64,000 nt of DNA from positions 1,733,818-1,797,817 of the forward strand of contig NZ_JAQZZL010000001.1 of the NCBI RefSeq assembly GCF_028745505.1, given 5' to 3'. Position 1 is the stretch's first letter. Each line of letters begins with the position of its first letter. Positions 42,571 to 52,496 of this stretch are shown here, in pieces. Source of the DNA: Lentisphaera marina (GTDB taxonomy: Bacteria > Verrucomicrobiota > Lentisphaeria > Lentisphaerales > Lentisphaeraceae). The notes beneath the pieces are model-generated. The model was not told the DNA's origin. It searched no databases and worked only from the letters and a program-made list of their open reading frames with translations. A program made the translations under genes and the position numbers.

Positions 42571-44208
42571 TTAGTCCTGTAAAACGAGTGCCGGGCTTTT
42601 CCACAATGATATACTAGTCTTTTTATTATTTATACAGCCCTTGCCATAGGTGATGTAGAGTTCTTTGTCGGCATACTTATAGATATACTGACGTTTTACT
42701 TTGGAATCTTCTTTTTGGCCACAAATAAATTCAGCGCCATCAGGGATTTGTGCTGGATTGATCTTTGCGGGGAAGAGGCCGCGCTCTGGAGAGAAACCAG
42801 CAAGGAACCAGGCTTGGGCTAAATCAAATAGCGCATCTGTTTCATCTATTTTCTTGAGATAGTCATAAAGTAGACGGAAACGTTTTTCTGGGTTCAAAGG
42901 TTGAGCAAAGGCATCCTGGGAGCGCATGTGGTCATGGAACTCTTCAAAAAAACTTAGCTTGCGTTTTATCGCATTGATAAGCACAATCTGTAAAGGTTGA
43001 TAGTTATAATACCAATCGATTAGTCGCGACCATTCAGCAACTTGTGTGAGTTCATCATAATTCATTGTCGCGGTACGCAGAACTTCATAGGGCGGCGTGG
43101 GTGCTGCAACAATTTCCTTGTATTCACACATTGGGGTGCCAGGTAAGAGTTTTAAATTTTCTAATTGAATTTCAGCGGGTTCAAGAGCGATAAGTGCCAA
43201 AAGGTCATTAAGCTGACTTTCTCGTGTCGCACCCGGGAGGCCACCAATTAGGTCTCCGTGGATTTCGACATTCTCCAAATCACAAAGGATTTGTAAACCT
43301 TTTACCGTGCGATCCATAGGACTGCGGCGTTGTACAGTATCATAAGTGTCTTGAGAAAAAGTTTGCAGCCCAGTTTCAATATGCATTTGTCCTTTGGGCA
43401 TTTGTTTAAGCTCGTGCAAGAACTCATCGGTAACTAATGCGGGATCAACTTCACAGTGAAAACGCAGTTGGGGGAATTCTTCCCGAAACATCTGCATGAG
43501 TTTGAGTGTTCGGCTACTCTTAATATTGAAAGTTCGATCTAAAATTCGAACCTCGGTAGTGCCAATCTTGGCGATTTTCTGTAAGTGTTTACGAACATCG
43601 TCTAATGGGATGAAACGTAAAACAGTATCTAAGCTAGAAGTACAAAAGGAGCATCGATTAGGGCAACCACGTGAAGTCTCGTATTGTACAAAAGGACGAC
43701 GCTCGTCAAACAGGTCACTGTAATGTGGGACAATGTCTTCCATCTTAGCGAGAGTAGCTTTGGCATTATCACGGTAGCGACCCTCATCATCGATCCAGCA
43801 GAGACCATTGATGTAACCATAGCCTTTACCTTCAAATACTTCTTTTAAGGGGATTTCGCCTTCGCCACGAACAATGACATCGATCCAGGGATATTTGCGC
43901 AGTATGGCTTCGTTATCGCCAAGGAATTCTGGCCCACCTAAAATCACTTTAACTTGAGGATTGATGAGAACGTAGCGTGAAAGGATTTCGTAGAGTTCTT
44001 TACAGGAGAAAATATAGGCTGAGGCCAAAATCATTTCAGGATTACTATGATTAAGACGGTGTAAGACGCGTTCAGTTTTTTCTTTGATGGCACACTCCAC
44101 TAAAGTCCATTCATGAGCTTTTTCGGGATCGGCGTAGCCTCTCAAAATGGGGTAGGCCATTGAGGTGTGAGAAAAAGAGCTGTTAACTGACAAAAAAGTA
44201 ATGCGCAT
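42571..44208 (-). CDS. B12-binding domain radical SAM protein (DUF4080 type)
   Basis: 545 aa. The N-terminal 150 residues look like a cobalamin-binding Rossmann fold (ILASAYIFSC; VKVILGGPEFLGD). The radical SAM domain has CPNRCSFC (CxxxCxxC) after YETSRG, with the downstream ILDRTFN and IETGLQTFSQDTYD blocks of the BchE/MiaB-like superfamily. The C-terminal part contains WSRLIDWYYNYQPLQ, as in DUF4080 proteins. The substrate is unknown. The gene appears alone. Confidence 0.85.
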   Translation of the reverse strand: MRITFLSVNSSFSHTSMAYPILRGYADPEKAHEWTLVECAIKEKTERVLHRLNHSNPEMILASAYIFSCKELYEILSRYVLINPQVKVILGGPEFLGDNEAILRKYPWIDVIVRGEGEIPLKEVFEGKGYGYINGLCWIDDEGRYRDNAKATLAKMEDIVPHYSDLFDERRPFVQYETSRGCPNRCSFCTSSLDTVLRFIPLDDVRKHLQKIAKIGTTEVRILDRTFNIKSSRTLKLMQMFREEFPQLRFHCEVDPALVTDEFLHELKQMPKGQMHIETGLQTFSQDTYDTVQRRSPMDRTVKGLQILCDLENVEIHGDLIGGLPGATRESQLNDLLALIALEPAEIQLENLKLLPGTPMCEYKEIVAAPTPPYEVLRTATMNYDELTQVAEWSRLIDWYYNYQPLQIVLINAIKRKLSFFEEFHDHMRSQDAFAQPLNPEKRFRLLYDYLKKIDETDALFDLAQAWFLAGFSPERGLFPAKINPAQIPDGAEFICGQKEDSKVKRQYIYKYADKELYITYGKGCINNKKTSISLWKSPALVLQD

Positions 44209-44291
44209 AAGTAATAATTATTTTTTAGATCATAATGGGAAAGAATTAAATTATGTCAAGCTGAAAGTAAAAAATGTCGAGCTCGAGAGCT

Positions 44292-45452
44292 TCAATTTTT
44301 CTTTTTTAGTGCAAGCTGAAAATAAACGAAAGGAATGATTAGGGGATATAGGTAAGAGAGCTTGGGACTGAGTAAAATTTTTCTCATAACTTCAACACTA
44401 GGTCTTAAGAAAATATAGCAATTGCAGCTGATTTTTTTTCTAACTGAGTCGTGATTCGAAGCCGAGTACAGCATGAAGTTAAGAGATTTCTTAAACCATG
44501 AGACGTCTTTTTCACGGAAGGGTTTTAGGGGATGGCTATCTTCATTTAATATATGATCGTTTTGCCAATTTGGAGGCAGGATCTTGCTGATAGCGTTAGG
44601 TGTCTTTATTTCGGGATCGATCGCGAGAATAGATGTAAAGGTTTTACTTAGTACTCTTTGTAAATCAAATTCTTTGCTGAGTTGAGCAATTAAATTCCAG
44701 TCTAGCGTATTTTTTTGGCTTAAAGTGAGCAAGTCGAGTAAATGACAGAGACGACGTTGAGGAGATTTAATTCGGTGGCAGGCTAATAGTAAAAAAGTAA
44801 ATTCTGCTTGCATGACTGTAAAGTCATGATTTTGAAACTCGTAAACTTGAGCGTGTTTGATGCAATCAACAAAAGAAAAGTTGAGCCCGGTCCGTGGATG
44901 GTTTGGACGCCAATGAAGATCAATAGTAATCTGTTTTTCTTCATTAAACCATTCGATTTCAGAATCTGCTTTTACAAAAACCTCTTTGCCCCAGAGTTCT
45001 GGATCCCGACTTATCTTGTAGCCAAGTTCAGTGAGTAATTCACCTACTTGTAGAAGTTTATTGGGAGGGACAATAATATCCAGATCACAGGATTCGCGAA
45101 TGGAAAAATCACCATAGATTTTTTGAGAGAGGAGTCCACCTTTGTAAAAAAGAATATCAATACCCGCATTATCGAAAGCGTGATTAATAGTTTGAGCTTC
45201 ACGTAGAAAAGCAAGGTTGCGAAAAGTCCATTGTTTACGATGCTCTTTGAGATAGGATTTGAAGCCTTCGGGGAGGTGAGGGTTTGCTTTAAGAAGTTCG
45301 TAAAGCTGAGGACGAATGCGGTGGTATGTACATAAACTTTTGAGTTTATCTAAGTCAAAAGGGTGGTTAAAGTCGTAAGTTTGCGGACTTCGCAAACAAT
45401 TTAAAAGCACACTTTCTTCATTTGATTCACTTTCAATCATGCATCCACTCAA
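44292..45452 (-). CDS. Nucleotidyltransferase family protein (uncharacterised NTP_transf_5 type)
   Basis: 386 aa. Residues about 95-175 carry the family pattern: GIDILFYKGGLLSQKIYGD, then SIRESCDLDIIVPPNKL, with the DxD-type metal-binding Asp pair (DLDI). The C-terminal region is helical. Relatives occur in polysaccharide and antibiotic-type gene clusters, but their biochemical role is not settled. A second possible start is 12 nt in (MIESE). Confidence 0.8.
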   Translation of the reverse strand: MSGCMIESESNEESVLLNCLRSPQTYDFNHPFDLDKLKSLCTYHRIRPQLYELLKANPHLPEGFKSYLKEHRKQWTFRNLAFLREAQTINHAFDNAGIDILFYKGGLLSQKIYGDFSIRESCDLDIIVPPNKLLQVGELLTELGYKISRDPELWGKEVFVKADSEIEWFNEEKQITIDLHWRPNHPRTGLNFSFVDCIKHAQVYEFQNHDFTVMQAEFTFLLLACHRIKSPQRRLCHLLDLLTLSQKNTLDWNLIAQLSKEFDLQRVLSKTFTSILAIDPEIKTPNAISKILPPNWQNDHILNEDSHPLKPFREKDVSWFKKSLNFMLYSASNHDSVRKKISCNCYIFLRPSVEVMRKILLSPKLSYLYPLIIPFVYFQLALKKKN

Positions 45453-45515
45453 TTTGTTTCTATAGTTTAATCAGTTTAAGAAGTGAATTCAATGGCGAGA
45501 AGAATTCTAAGCAGC

Positions 45516-45902
45516 TTAAGGAGAGAAATCAGCAATGATTTCAAGTTCACCTTTTAGGTAATGAGCAGTATGAGCACTGCTAATAGGGATCTCATCTAAC
45601 TTGAGGCGGGCCATCAACAGGGCGCGACTTTCGTAAATTTCCTCACGAGTTTCGCCACTCTTGATCAAATAAAAGGCTTGGCGATGAGGAAGGGCAGGAA
45701 CTTTAGCTTTACTACTTTTGGCAGAAGCCTTTTTCTTACTACTAGCTTTTTGTGAAGAAGGTAAATCAACAGGAACAGGAGGGATCTTAAATTTACCTTC
45801 ACTTAAACTAGCGATCTCACTTTCAGCACGATATATAGACGCAAAGAGTTCCTGCCTCTGGAGAAGCAGTTCTTGTAATCGTATGTGATCAGTGGGATTC
45901 AT
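45516..45902 (-). CDS. Small protein related to its upstream neighbour
   Basis: 128 aa. The first 70 residues resemble the 118-aa neighbour: RLQELLLQRQELFASIYRAESEI, a short Phe/Pro stretch, then SKKKASAKSSK. The C-terminal 55 residues are different (REEIYESRALLMARLKL). It looks cytoplasmic and basic. It starts 18 nt after the stop of the neighbour, as the last gene of the ftsK-like cluster. The function is unknown. Confidence 0.7.
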   Translation of the reverse strand: MNPTDHIRLQELLLQRQELFASIYRAESEIASLSEGKFKIPPVPVDLPSSQKASSKKKASAKSSKAKVPALPHRQAFYLIKSGETREEIYESRALLMARLKLDEIPISSAHTAHYLKGELEIIADFSP

Positions 45903-45920
45903 GGAATTAATGAGCTGTGT

Positions 45921-46277
45921 TTATTCAGCACTGTCCTCGTTTTTTGGAGTTTCTTCAGGTTCTTCTTCATCTGTTTCTGCAGGAGCATCATCCTGAGCTG
46001 TTTCAGAAGGATCAATTTTTGCGCTTTTAGCAGGTGCTTTTTTCTTGGGGGACTTGCCTCCAAAAGCGACGTCGAATTCAGGTGCATCAAATTCAAAGGT
46101 GCCTTCGTCACCAACAACATTGTTGACTTGTTCTTCGAGTTCGGCAATTTTACGGTAAGCTTCGTGACGTAAAACGAGTAATTCATCAATTTTACTACGG
46201 GCTTCTAGGGCGGCGCGTAGGGTGTCGGTATCGGCGCCAGTGACTAGGTCAATGAAACTGAGGGCTTTTTTAGCCAT
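45921..46277 (-). CDS. Small protein with a helical N-terminus and acidic tail
   Basis: 118 aa. A helix (LRAALEARSKIDELLVLRHEAYRKIAELEEQV) is followed by a Phe-rich stretch (GTFEFDAPEFDVAF), a basic KKKAPAKSAK segment and a Glu/Asp-rich tail. The first half aligns by eye with the 128-aa neighbour. Its start overlaps the stop of the repeat protein gene. Both short proteins could be part of one complex; no family is recognised. Confidence 0.7.
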   Translation of the reverse strand: MAKKALSFIDLVTGADTDTLRAALEARSKIDELLVLRHEAYRKIAELEEQVNNVVGDEGTFEFDAPEFDVAFGGKSPKKKAPAKSAKIDPSETAQDDAPAETDEEEPEETPKNEDSAE

Positions 46278-47505
46278 GGTTAATCTCCTGTGTTGTTGTT
46301 GATTGGGGGCTGAGTTCCTTTGAACTCAAGGCAAATTCACGGATGCTTGGAATGGGGTCTTCAAGGAGTTCTTGAGCAAGAAGACCGGGAAGTTCGGGGC
46401 ATTTAAAACCGCGCTTTGCTAAAATATAAATGAGTAGGCGATCGCTATCCGAAAAAAGTTGAGCCACTTGTTGGGGCTGAAGATCGGCATAGAGCGCTAA
46501 TGTATATAAAATTTCTTTATTTGCACGTGATAGAGTGCGTATAATATCGGGGTGATTGTCGGAAACGAAAATCAACTTTTTGGCTACGTCGGCTTGAGCA
46601 TTTTCTGCGAGTTTAATGAGCTCATCAAGCTCTAAATCTTGCGTTTCGAGTAAGAGCAGTAATGCATCGCTTTCTGCACCATGAATGAATTCTTTTAAAA
46701 CTTGTGGACAGAGCCTTTGCGTCTTAAGCATTTGCTCAATGAGCCGAGGGTGAAAACTAAGTATGCCAGCCTGATCACAAGGATCGAGTTCAAAAAGCTC
46801 TAAACAAGAAGTCGCTACATCTAAGTAAGGACTAAACATCAGTGGACGTAATATCTTCGGGCTTAGATTTTTTCGTTCAAGTAGGGTGCTTTGAATAATA
46901 TGATCATTGGAATGAGCTAAAACGGCTAGAAACTCATCGTCGTATCGTCCCGTGAAAATGGCCTTGATTTTAACTTGAACATCCAAATCAAAACAAGCAC
47001 GTTTAAAAGCTTCTTCATCAGCAAAGCGTTGCAAGCCGGCTAAGCGTACGACGGGCGAGGTATCGAAATGTAAGTATTCACGAATACGTAAAGGGACTTC
47101 TTTGTTGGCAGCAAGACTTGCTCGAACACTGATACAGGGGTCTTGAGCTAAAGTATTGGCAGCTTGAGGGGATATAGCGGGGTTTGCGGAGAGAGCAATT
47201 TTTTGACTATTGTGTTGACTCTCGCGGGCAATCATCGTCATGGCTGATACAGGTAGTCGTGAATGAGATGCCAAGGCAATGGCAGCGTTTTCTTCAAGTT
47301 CTTTTTTACAGAGTTCTTCAATGAGTGCCGAAGGTGTGTCGCTAAATGAAGCTAAAAAGAATTCAAACTCGGGGCAATTATGTTCATAAAAAGCATCTTG
47401 AAGAACGCGGGTTGGAATATAGTCATCTTGAAGTGAATCAAGTGTATCTTGAAGATCGCGTTTGATTTCTTTAATAAGTTTTTCGGCTGTGATATCAATG
47501 GGCAT
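46270..47505 (-). CDS. HEAT/LRV-like repeat protein
   Basis: 411 aa of repeating helical units of the leucine-rich repeat variant/HEAT type: AIALASHSRLPVSAMTMIARE, ALSANPAISPQAANTLAQD, VRASLAANKEVPLRIREYL and VVRLAGLQRFADEEAF. Such solenoids are protein-protein scaffolds. It lies 7 nt after the ftsK-like stop and overlaps the 118-aa gene, so it is an operon partner of the translocase. A scaffold for chromosome or division functions is a reasonable inference. Confidence 0.75.
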   Translation of the reverse strand: MPIDITAEKLIKEIKRDLQDTLDSLQDDYIPTRVLQDAFYEHNCPEFEFFLASFSDTPSALIEELCKKELEENAAIALASHSRLPVSAMTMIARESQHNSQKIALSANPAISPQAANTLAQDPCISVRASLAANKEVPLRIREYLHFDTSPVVRLAGLQRFADEEAFKRACFDLDVQVKIKAIFTGRYDDEFLAVLAHSNDHIIQSTLLERKNLSPKILRPLMFSPYLDVATSCLELFELDPCDQAGILSFHPRLIEQMLKTQRLCPQVLKEFIHGAESDALLLLLETQDLELDELIKLAENAQADVAKKLIFVSDNHPDIIRTLSRANKEILYTLALYADLQPQQVAQLFSDSDRLLIYILAKRGFKCPELPGLLAQELLEDPIPSIREFALSSKELSPQSTTTQEINHG

Positions 47506-47512
47506 AAGTCAT

Positions 47513-49438
47513 TTAATCCAAAAATATTTCACGTTTTCCGCCCGGCTTTTGAGGTCCGAGGATGCCGCGGTTTTCAAGTTCTTCGACAATACTCGCAGCG
47601 CGATTGTAGCCGATTCGTAAGCGACGTTGAATATATGAAATAGATGACTTTCTATCTTGGCGAATGATCTCAATGGCTTCGTGAAGTAGCGAGTCTTCAT
47701 TATCAATTTCTAGTGTATCGACTGCCTCTTCATTTTCTTTTGGAGCTTGGCGCATAAGTAATTGGGCAAGTTCATTATCAAAGTCGGCCTGAATCAAGGA
47801 GGAACATTCTTTAACTAAGTCTTCAATTTCTTCATCGCGCACAAGCGCTCCTTGTAAACGTTCGCTAGTGGCTCCACCAGGAGCTCGGAATAGCATGTCA
47901 CCTTGGCCGAGTAGTGACTCTGCTCCCTTGGTGTCGAGAATGACGCGTGAATCAATTTGGGAAGAGACTTTAAATGCAATTCTTGTAGGGTAATTGGCTT
48001 TGATGATTCCCGTCAGAACATCAACACTCGGACGCTGAGTTGCAATAATCGTATGGATACCCACCGCACGAGAGAGTTGAGCAATTTGAGCTAAGTAGGT
48101 CTCTACCTCATTTCCCGCATTCATCATGATATCAGCTAGTTCGTCAATCACTATGACCATATAGGGATAGCGTTTAGGGGTAGATGGATCTTCATCTTCT
48201 TTAATTTTTCTTGAATTGAAAGCGGCTATATTTCGTGCGCCGACACTCGCCAAAACACCATAGCGTCTTTTCATTTCATCGATCACCCATTGTAAGATAG
48301 CAGGAACTTTTTTAGGGTCGTTAACTACTGGCATGAGCAAATGAGGAACGGTTCCATAAACACTGAGTTCAACAACTTTTGGGTCGACTAAAATGAGCTC
48401 AAGTTCAGCGGGAGAAAATTTACTTAGCAAAGAGGCGAGAATTGTATTAATACAAACTGATTTACCACTGCCAGTTGAACCCGCAATCAGTAAATGAGGG
48501 GCGCGAGCAAGATCGAGTATAATGGCTTCTCCAGAAGTATTCCGACCTAAAACAAGAGGTAGGGGATCTTTGGATTTCGTCCAAGTTGATGTAGTGAAGA
48601 GGTCACGAATAGCAACCGGATTGGGATTTGGAGATGGGATTTCTACGCCTACATAGGGTTGTCCTGGTACAGGTGCTAAAATACGAATGGAAGAGGAATG
48701 CAATTCCATGGCAAAGTTATTATTCAGACGGGCAATATCGGAGACCTTCACGCCCGGCGCAGGGCGTATGTCCACACGTGCAATGCGGGGTCCGCAAGTT
48801 AATTGCTGAACGACCGCATCAATGCGAAAGCTATCAAGAGTGTCTTGAATAGTTTCCATTGTTCCTTGTTTCCAATCTTCGGAAGTATGGACATATTCAT
48901 CTGAATTGATGAAACATGAGAGGTCGGGAACTTTGTAGTTTAAACTATCAGCTTCTCGTTTATTCAGGTGCTCACTAACGAGTGCATCTTCATCAACACT
49001 TTCTTCAGCGATAACCTCTACTTCTAAAACAGCTTCTTCACTGACTTCTGCTTGATTAGATTCAGGAGTGAGTAAATGATCTACTGGATCGAGAGAGGGT
49101 TTATCAAGCATGATTTGGCGATAGTGAGAAATGACTACCTGAGCTTGGTCACTATGTTGAGTATAGTTTTCTTGTCGGTTTTTATAATCAACAATGAGTT
49201 CTTGGTACGAGCGCATTGTGGGCTTAGTTTCTTGTTCTACAGCATCGGCTTCAAAAGAAACCTTGTCATTAGTGCTTAAATCTGTTGGTTCTGCCGCAAG
49301 GTCATTTTTGCTTGTTGTGCCTTTACTTGTAGCAGGAGATACTTGCGTACGGGGATCATTAGAAAAGAAGTTTTTGACTAAACCTTTCACAGTGCGAAAA
49401 ACTTTTTTCGCTGCTTCTTTATCTTCTTTATTGACCAT
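47513..49438 (-). CDS. FtsK/SpoIIIE-type DNA translocase lacking membrane helices
   Basis: 641 aa. Residues 1-150 are a Lys/Ser/Glu/Gln-rich linker without any transmembrane segment, unlike typical FtsK with four. The motor has Walker A GSTGSGKS, the FtsK-type VDPKVVELSVYGTVPHL and Walker B VIDELADIMM, plus ARAVGIHTIIATQRPSVDVLTGIIKANYPTRIAFKVSSQIDSRVILD. The C-terminal gamma winged helix (SISYIQRRLRIGYNRAASIVEELE) recognises KOPS-type DNA. It should pump DNA to the dimer-resolution site; another protein would supply membrane attachment. It heads a cluster with the solenoid gene. Confidence 0.9.
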   Translation of the reverse strand: MVNKEDKEAAKKVFRTVKGLVKNFFSNDPRTQVSPATSKGTTSKNDLAAEPTDLSTNDKVSFEADAVEQETKPTMRSYQELIVDYKNRQENYTQHSDQAQVVISHYRQIMLDKPSLDPVDHLLTPESNQAEVSEEAVLEVEVIAEESVDEDALVSEHLNKREADSLNYKVPDLSCFINSDEYVHTSEDWKQGTMETIQDTLDSFRIDAVVQQLTCGPRIARVDIRPAPGVKVSDIARLNNNFAMELHSSSIRILAPVPGQPYVGVEIPSPNPNPVAIRDLFTTSTWTKSKDPLPLVLGRNTSGEAIILDLARAPHLLIAGSTGSGKSVCINTILASLLSKFSPAELELILVDPKVVELSVYGTVPHLLMPVVNDPKKVPAILQWVIDEMKRRYGVLASVGARNIAAFNSRKIKEDEDPSTPKRYPYMVIVIDELADIMMNAGNEVETYLAQIAQLSRAVGIHTIIATQRPSVDVLTGIIKANYPTRIAFKVSSQIDSRVILDTKGAESLLGQGDMLFRAPGGATSERLQGALVRDEEIEDLVKECSSLIQADFDNELAQLLMRQAPKENEEAVDTLEIDNEDSLLHEAIEIIRQDRKSSISYIQRRLRIGYNRAASIVEELENRGILGPQKPGGKREIFLD

Positions 49439-49626
49439 TGAGTTCTAACTTATTCCGGAGCTGATTTTCTTAGTAGAGGCTTATTTTAGATTGAGCTTGC
49501 CTAAATTCAATTCAAGCAGGGGAGAAATTGATTTCAACTTAGAGTTTTTTTTCGAGCTTGAAAAGCAGATGAAAAGGCAGATTTTATCAAAAAGAATTTT
49601 TTAGCCTCAGAATCAAGGAACTAAGC

Positions 49627-50613
49627 ATGCGAGTAAAAGTTAGCAAAATAATAGAACATTGCCCCACCATAAAAACCTTTTGTTTGGAGCCAATGGATAC
49701 TTACAAAAAATATTTTGCAGGTCAGTATTTAACGATTCATACGGGCGCGGATGGTGATGTCCTACGTCCTTATTCACTCAGTAGTTCACCGACCAATCCT
49801 GGTTCATATGAAATTTCGGTCAAACTCATTGAGGGTGGCTTAGGTTCCACTTGGATGCATTCCGAAGTCAAAATAGGAGATGAATTAACTTGTGAGGAGC
49901 CAGAAGGGAAATTTACACTTCAGCAAGCGGCTTTAACAAGTGTTTTTGTTGCAGGTGGGATTGGTGTGACGCCAGTTTTATCCATGGTCAAATATGCCTT
50001 AGCAATAAAAGATACTCGCAAGCTATTTTTCTTTTACGCCTCACGCTATTTAAAAGATTTGGTTTTTCATCAAGAATTACTTGATTTGGCTTCTGAAAAT
50101 CCCAACTTGATTTACGTACCAATTATAAGTGGTGATCAAGATCCTGAGTGGACTGGTAAGCGCGGGCGAGTTAATCAAGAACTTTTGGAAGAAGCGGGAG
50201 TTATTTTTAAAAGAGCCGAATTCTACACTTGTGGGCCAGACGCCATGATGAGCGACTTGCAAGAATTAGCCCTTTCTCAAAAAGTTTCGAAATCCAACTT
50301 TCACAAGGAGCTCTTCCAAGTTGCAGCGCCGGTAAATTCAGGCTTCTCTGGTACCCTTAATGTGAATTATAAGGGTGTGGATTATGAGTACAGTAAGGAA
50401 CAAAGCTTACTAGATTTTCTCCATAGCAAAAAAGTACGCGTACGTCATTCCTGTAAATCGGGGATTTGCGGTTCATGTGAAGTGCAGTTGAAGGAAGGCG
50501 AAGTACGTCATGTAAATGAAGAGTTTTTCAGCGATGAAGAATTAGCAGAGGGACGCCGTTTGGCTTGTTGTTCATTCCCGGTGACTGATGTGGTTGTTGA
50601 CAAGCACAATTAA
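49627..50613 (+). CDS. FAD/2Fe-2S NAD(P)H oxidoreductase (Hcr/phenol-reductase type)
   Basis: 328 aa. The FAD domain has LRPYSLSS (residues about 50-57), the NAD domain GGIGVTPVLSM, and a C-terminal ferredoxin-type cluster with RHSCKSGICGSCEVQ and a final Cys in RRLACCSF. The ATG has AAGGA with a 7-nt spacer. Such proteins pass electrons from NAD(P)H to a partner oxygenase or reductase. The partner is not encoded nearby. Its stop overlaps the convergent dinB end. Confidence 0.88.
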   Translation: MRVKVSKIIEHCPTIKTFCLEPMDTYKKYFAGQYLTIHTGADGDVLRPYSLSSSPTNPGSYEISVKLIEGGLGSTWMHSEVKIGDELTCEEPEGKFTLQQAALTSVFVAGGIGVTPVLSMVKYALAIKDTRKLFFFYASRYLKDLVFHQELLDLASENPNLIYVPIISGDQDPEWTGKRGRVNQELLEEAGVIFKRAEFYTCGPDAMMSDLQELALSQKVSKSNFHKELFQVAAPVNSGFSGTLNVNYKGVDYEYSKEQSLLDFLHSKKVRVRHSCKSGICGSCEVQLKEGEVRHVNEEFFSDEELAEGRRLACCSFPVTDVVVDKHN

Positions 50614-51680
50614 AATAAATCGGGCTGTGCTAAATCATTCTTTGTGAATTTTACTCCACAGCCCAACAGGCGAACGCGAAGTTGATTGCGTTCTAATGCT
50701 TTGACGAGCAAAGCTTCCATGACTTCCCAGTTGAAATTCAAATCTGCACACTCGACTGTGGTAGAAGTAAAATCGGCAAACTTCACTTTGAGTACTGAAG
50801 TCTTGATCTTGTATTGCGGTTTTTCTTTTAGGTAGCTGTGGAGTTTTTTCTTGCATTCATCAAACACCGTTCTTAAAGCTTCTAGGCATTCACTATGACT
50901 TAGGTCGCTATCGAAGGTTCGCTCTCTAGTGTAAGATTTGCGCTCGCGGTTGGATTGGACCTCTCTATTATCAATTCCATGAGCAAGGGCAATGAGTTCT
51001 TCGGCACGATTAGTGCCAATGACTTTAGCTAAATTATCGGGAGAGATTTTTTGTAAGTCAGCACATGTTTCTAAAGCAAATTTGCGTAGTTCGCGAAGGG
51101 TTTCTTTACCAACACCCCAGATCTTTTTTACAGGTAATTGCTGAACAAATTTCGCCACGTTTTCGGGGGGGATAGTGTAGATTCCATCGGGTTTCATCCA
51201 ATCAGAAGCAATTTTGGCTAAAAATTTATTAGGAGCAATGCCAGCGGAGGCGTTAAGACCAGTATGCTCAAAAATATCTTTTTTTATGGATTGAGCAATG
51301 AGTGTGCCACTCCCGTGATGAAGTGGTGAATCACTAACATCTAAGAAGGCCTCATCAAGAGAAATCGCTTCGATGATCTGGGTGTATTTTCGAAAGATTT
51401 TGAAAACTTCTGCACTGACTTCTTTGTATTTATTCATGTTGGGACGAACTAAGATGAGCTCTGGGCAACGCCTTAAAGCCACTGCAGTGGAGAGGGCGGA
51501 ATGTACCCCAAAAGCACGCGCCTCGTAATTTGCTGCGGCAATGACACCACGTCTCTTGGCAGCTCCACCTACAGCCACGGGTTTGCCCTGGAGTTCACTT
51601 TGATCGCGAACTTCCACCGCCGCAAAAAAGCAATCCATATCTACGTGGATAATTTTTCTCAATTTATCTTTCATGTTCAT
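50610..51680 (-). CDS. dinB: DNA polymerase IV
   Basis: 356 aa, Y-family translesion polymerase. The N-terminal HVDMDCFFAAVE holds the first catalytic Asp and the steric-gate-type Phe. SLDEAFLDVS has the Asp/Glu pair. The thumb and little-finger regions follow (NKFLAKIASDWMKPDGI; VKKIWGVGKETLRELRKF). The length is standard. The stop is LEU-ASP-Leu-Phe-like (QPDLF), a possible beta-clamp binding motif at the C-terminus. Confidence 0.95.
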   Translation of the reverse strand: MNMKDKLRKIIHVDMDCFFAAVEVRDQSELQGKPVAVGGAAKRRGVIAAANYEARAFGVHSALSTAVALRRCPELILVRPNMNKYKEVSAEVFKIFRKYTQIIEAISLDEAFLDVSDSPLHHGSGTLIAQSIKKDIFEHTGLNASAGIAPNKFLAKIASDWMKPDGIYTIPPENVAKFVQQLPVKKIWGVGKETLRELRKFALETCADLQKISPDNLAKVIGTNRAEELIALAHGIDNREVQSNRERKSYTRERTFDSDLSHSECLEALRTVFDECKKKLHSYLKEKPQYKIKTSVLKVKFADFTSTTVECADLNFNWEVMEALLVKALERNQLRVRLLGCGVKFTKNDLAQPDLF

Positions 51681-51845
51681 AGCCAGTCATAAATATTAAC
51701 TTGCCATTTTTGATGAAAAAAGAAAATGATTGAGTCAGAATTTTCAGAAAATATTATTATTTTACATTTAAGTTTAAGAACAATACTAAAACACCTAGAT
51801 GAATCCTGTTAGATAGATTTATTTAGCTTAAATAAGCGGGGAATA

Positions 51846-52496
51846 ATGTTCATTAAAAGTTTACAAGTCAGTGAAATCAAAACGATTTCAGATACGGGTA
51901 GCGGAGAATGGTGGGACAAAGAATGGACCACGGGTTTTTATAAAAAACCTGTAGGAGGTGCAATTCATTTGGGCTATGAAGGTTTTGCAAAGGACGATCA
52001 AGCCGACCGTCGCCATCACGGTGGTAGTGATAAAGCTATTTGCGTCTATTCAGATGATCATAGTGAGTTTTGGCGAGATCAACTTGGTGATTTTGAACAC
52101 GGGGCCTTTGGAGAAAACTTTACACTTGCAAATGCCTGTGAAGAAAGTGTTCACGTTGGAGACATATATAAAATCGGAGAAGAAGTCTTAGTTCAAGTTT
52201 CTCAGCCACGTCAACCATGTTGGAAGCTGGCACGTCGTTGGAAAATAAAAGATTTAACTAAGCAAGTCGAGTCGAGTGGGAAAACGGGTTTTTATTTCCG
52301 AGTTTTAAATCCAGGCTGTGTTGAAGCGGGGCAAGAACTGCAATTAATTGAACGTGGGAAATACTCCTTAGCGCATTGTAATGAGATTCGTTACCGTGAT
52401 AAAAAGAATCGTGAAGCTTTGTTAAAGTTGGCATATTACCCAGCGCTTTCAGCGAGTTGGAAAGATAGCTTTTTGAATTCCTTAGCAAAACTCTAA
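51846..52496 (+). CDS. MOSC domain protein (YiiM-like)
   Basis: 216 aa. The MOSC core is present: GFAKDDQADRRHHGGSDKAICVYSDDH, FGENFT, VHVGDIYKIGEEVLVQVSQPRQPCWKLARRW, with the catalytic Cys in QPCWKL. The C-terminal helical extension (HCNEIRYRDKKNREALLKLAYYPALSASWKDSFL) is the YiiM 3-alpha domain. It handles molybdenum-cofactor or sulfur transfer on amidoxime-type substrates by analogy. It has its own short upstream region. Confidence 0.88.
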   Translation: MFIKSLQVSEIKTISDTGSGEWWDKEWTTGFYKKPVGGAIHLGYEGFAKDDQADRRHHGGSDKAICVYSDDHSEFWRDQLGDFEHGAFGENFTLANACEESVHVGDIYKIGEEVLVQVSQPRQPCWKLARRWKIKDLTKQVESSGKTGFYFRVLNPGCVEAGQELQLIERGKYSLAHCNEIRYRDKKNREALLKLAYYPALSASWKDSFLNSLAKL

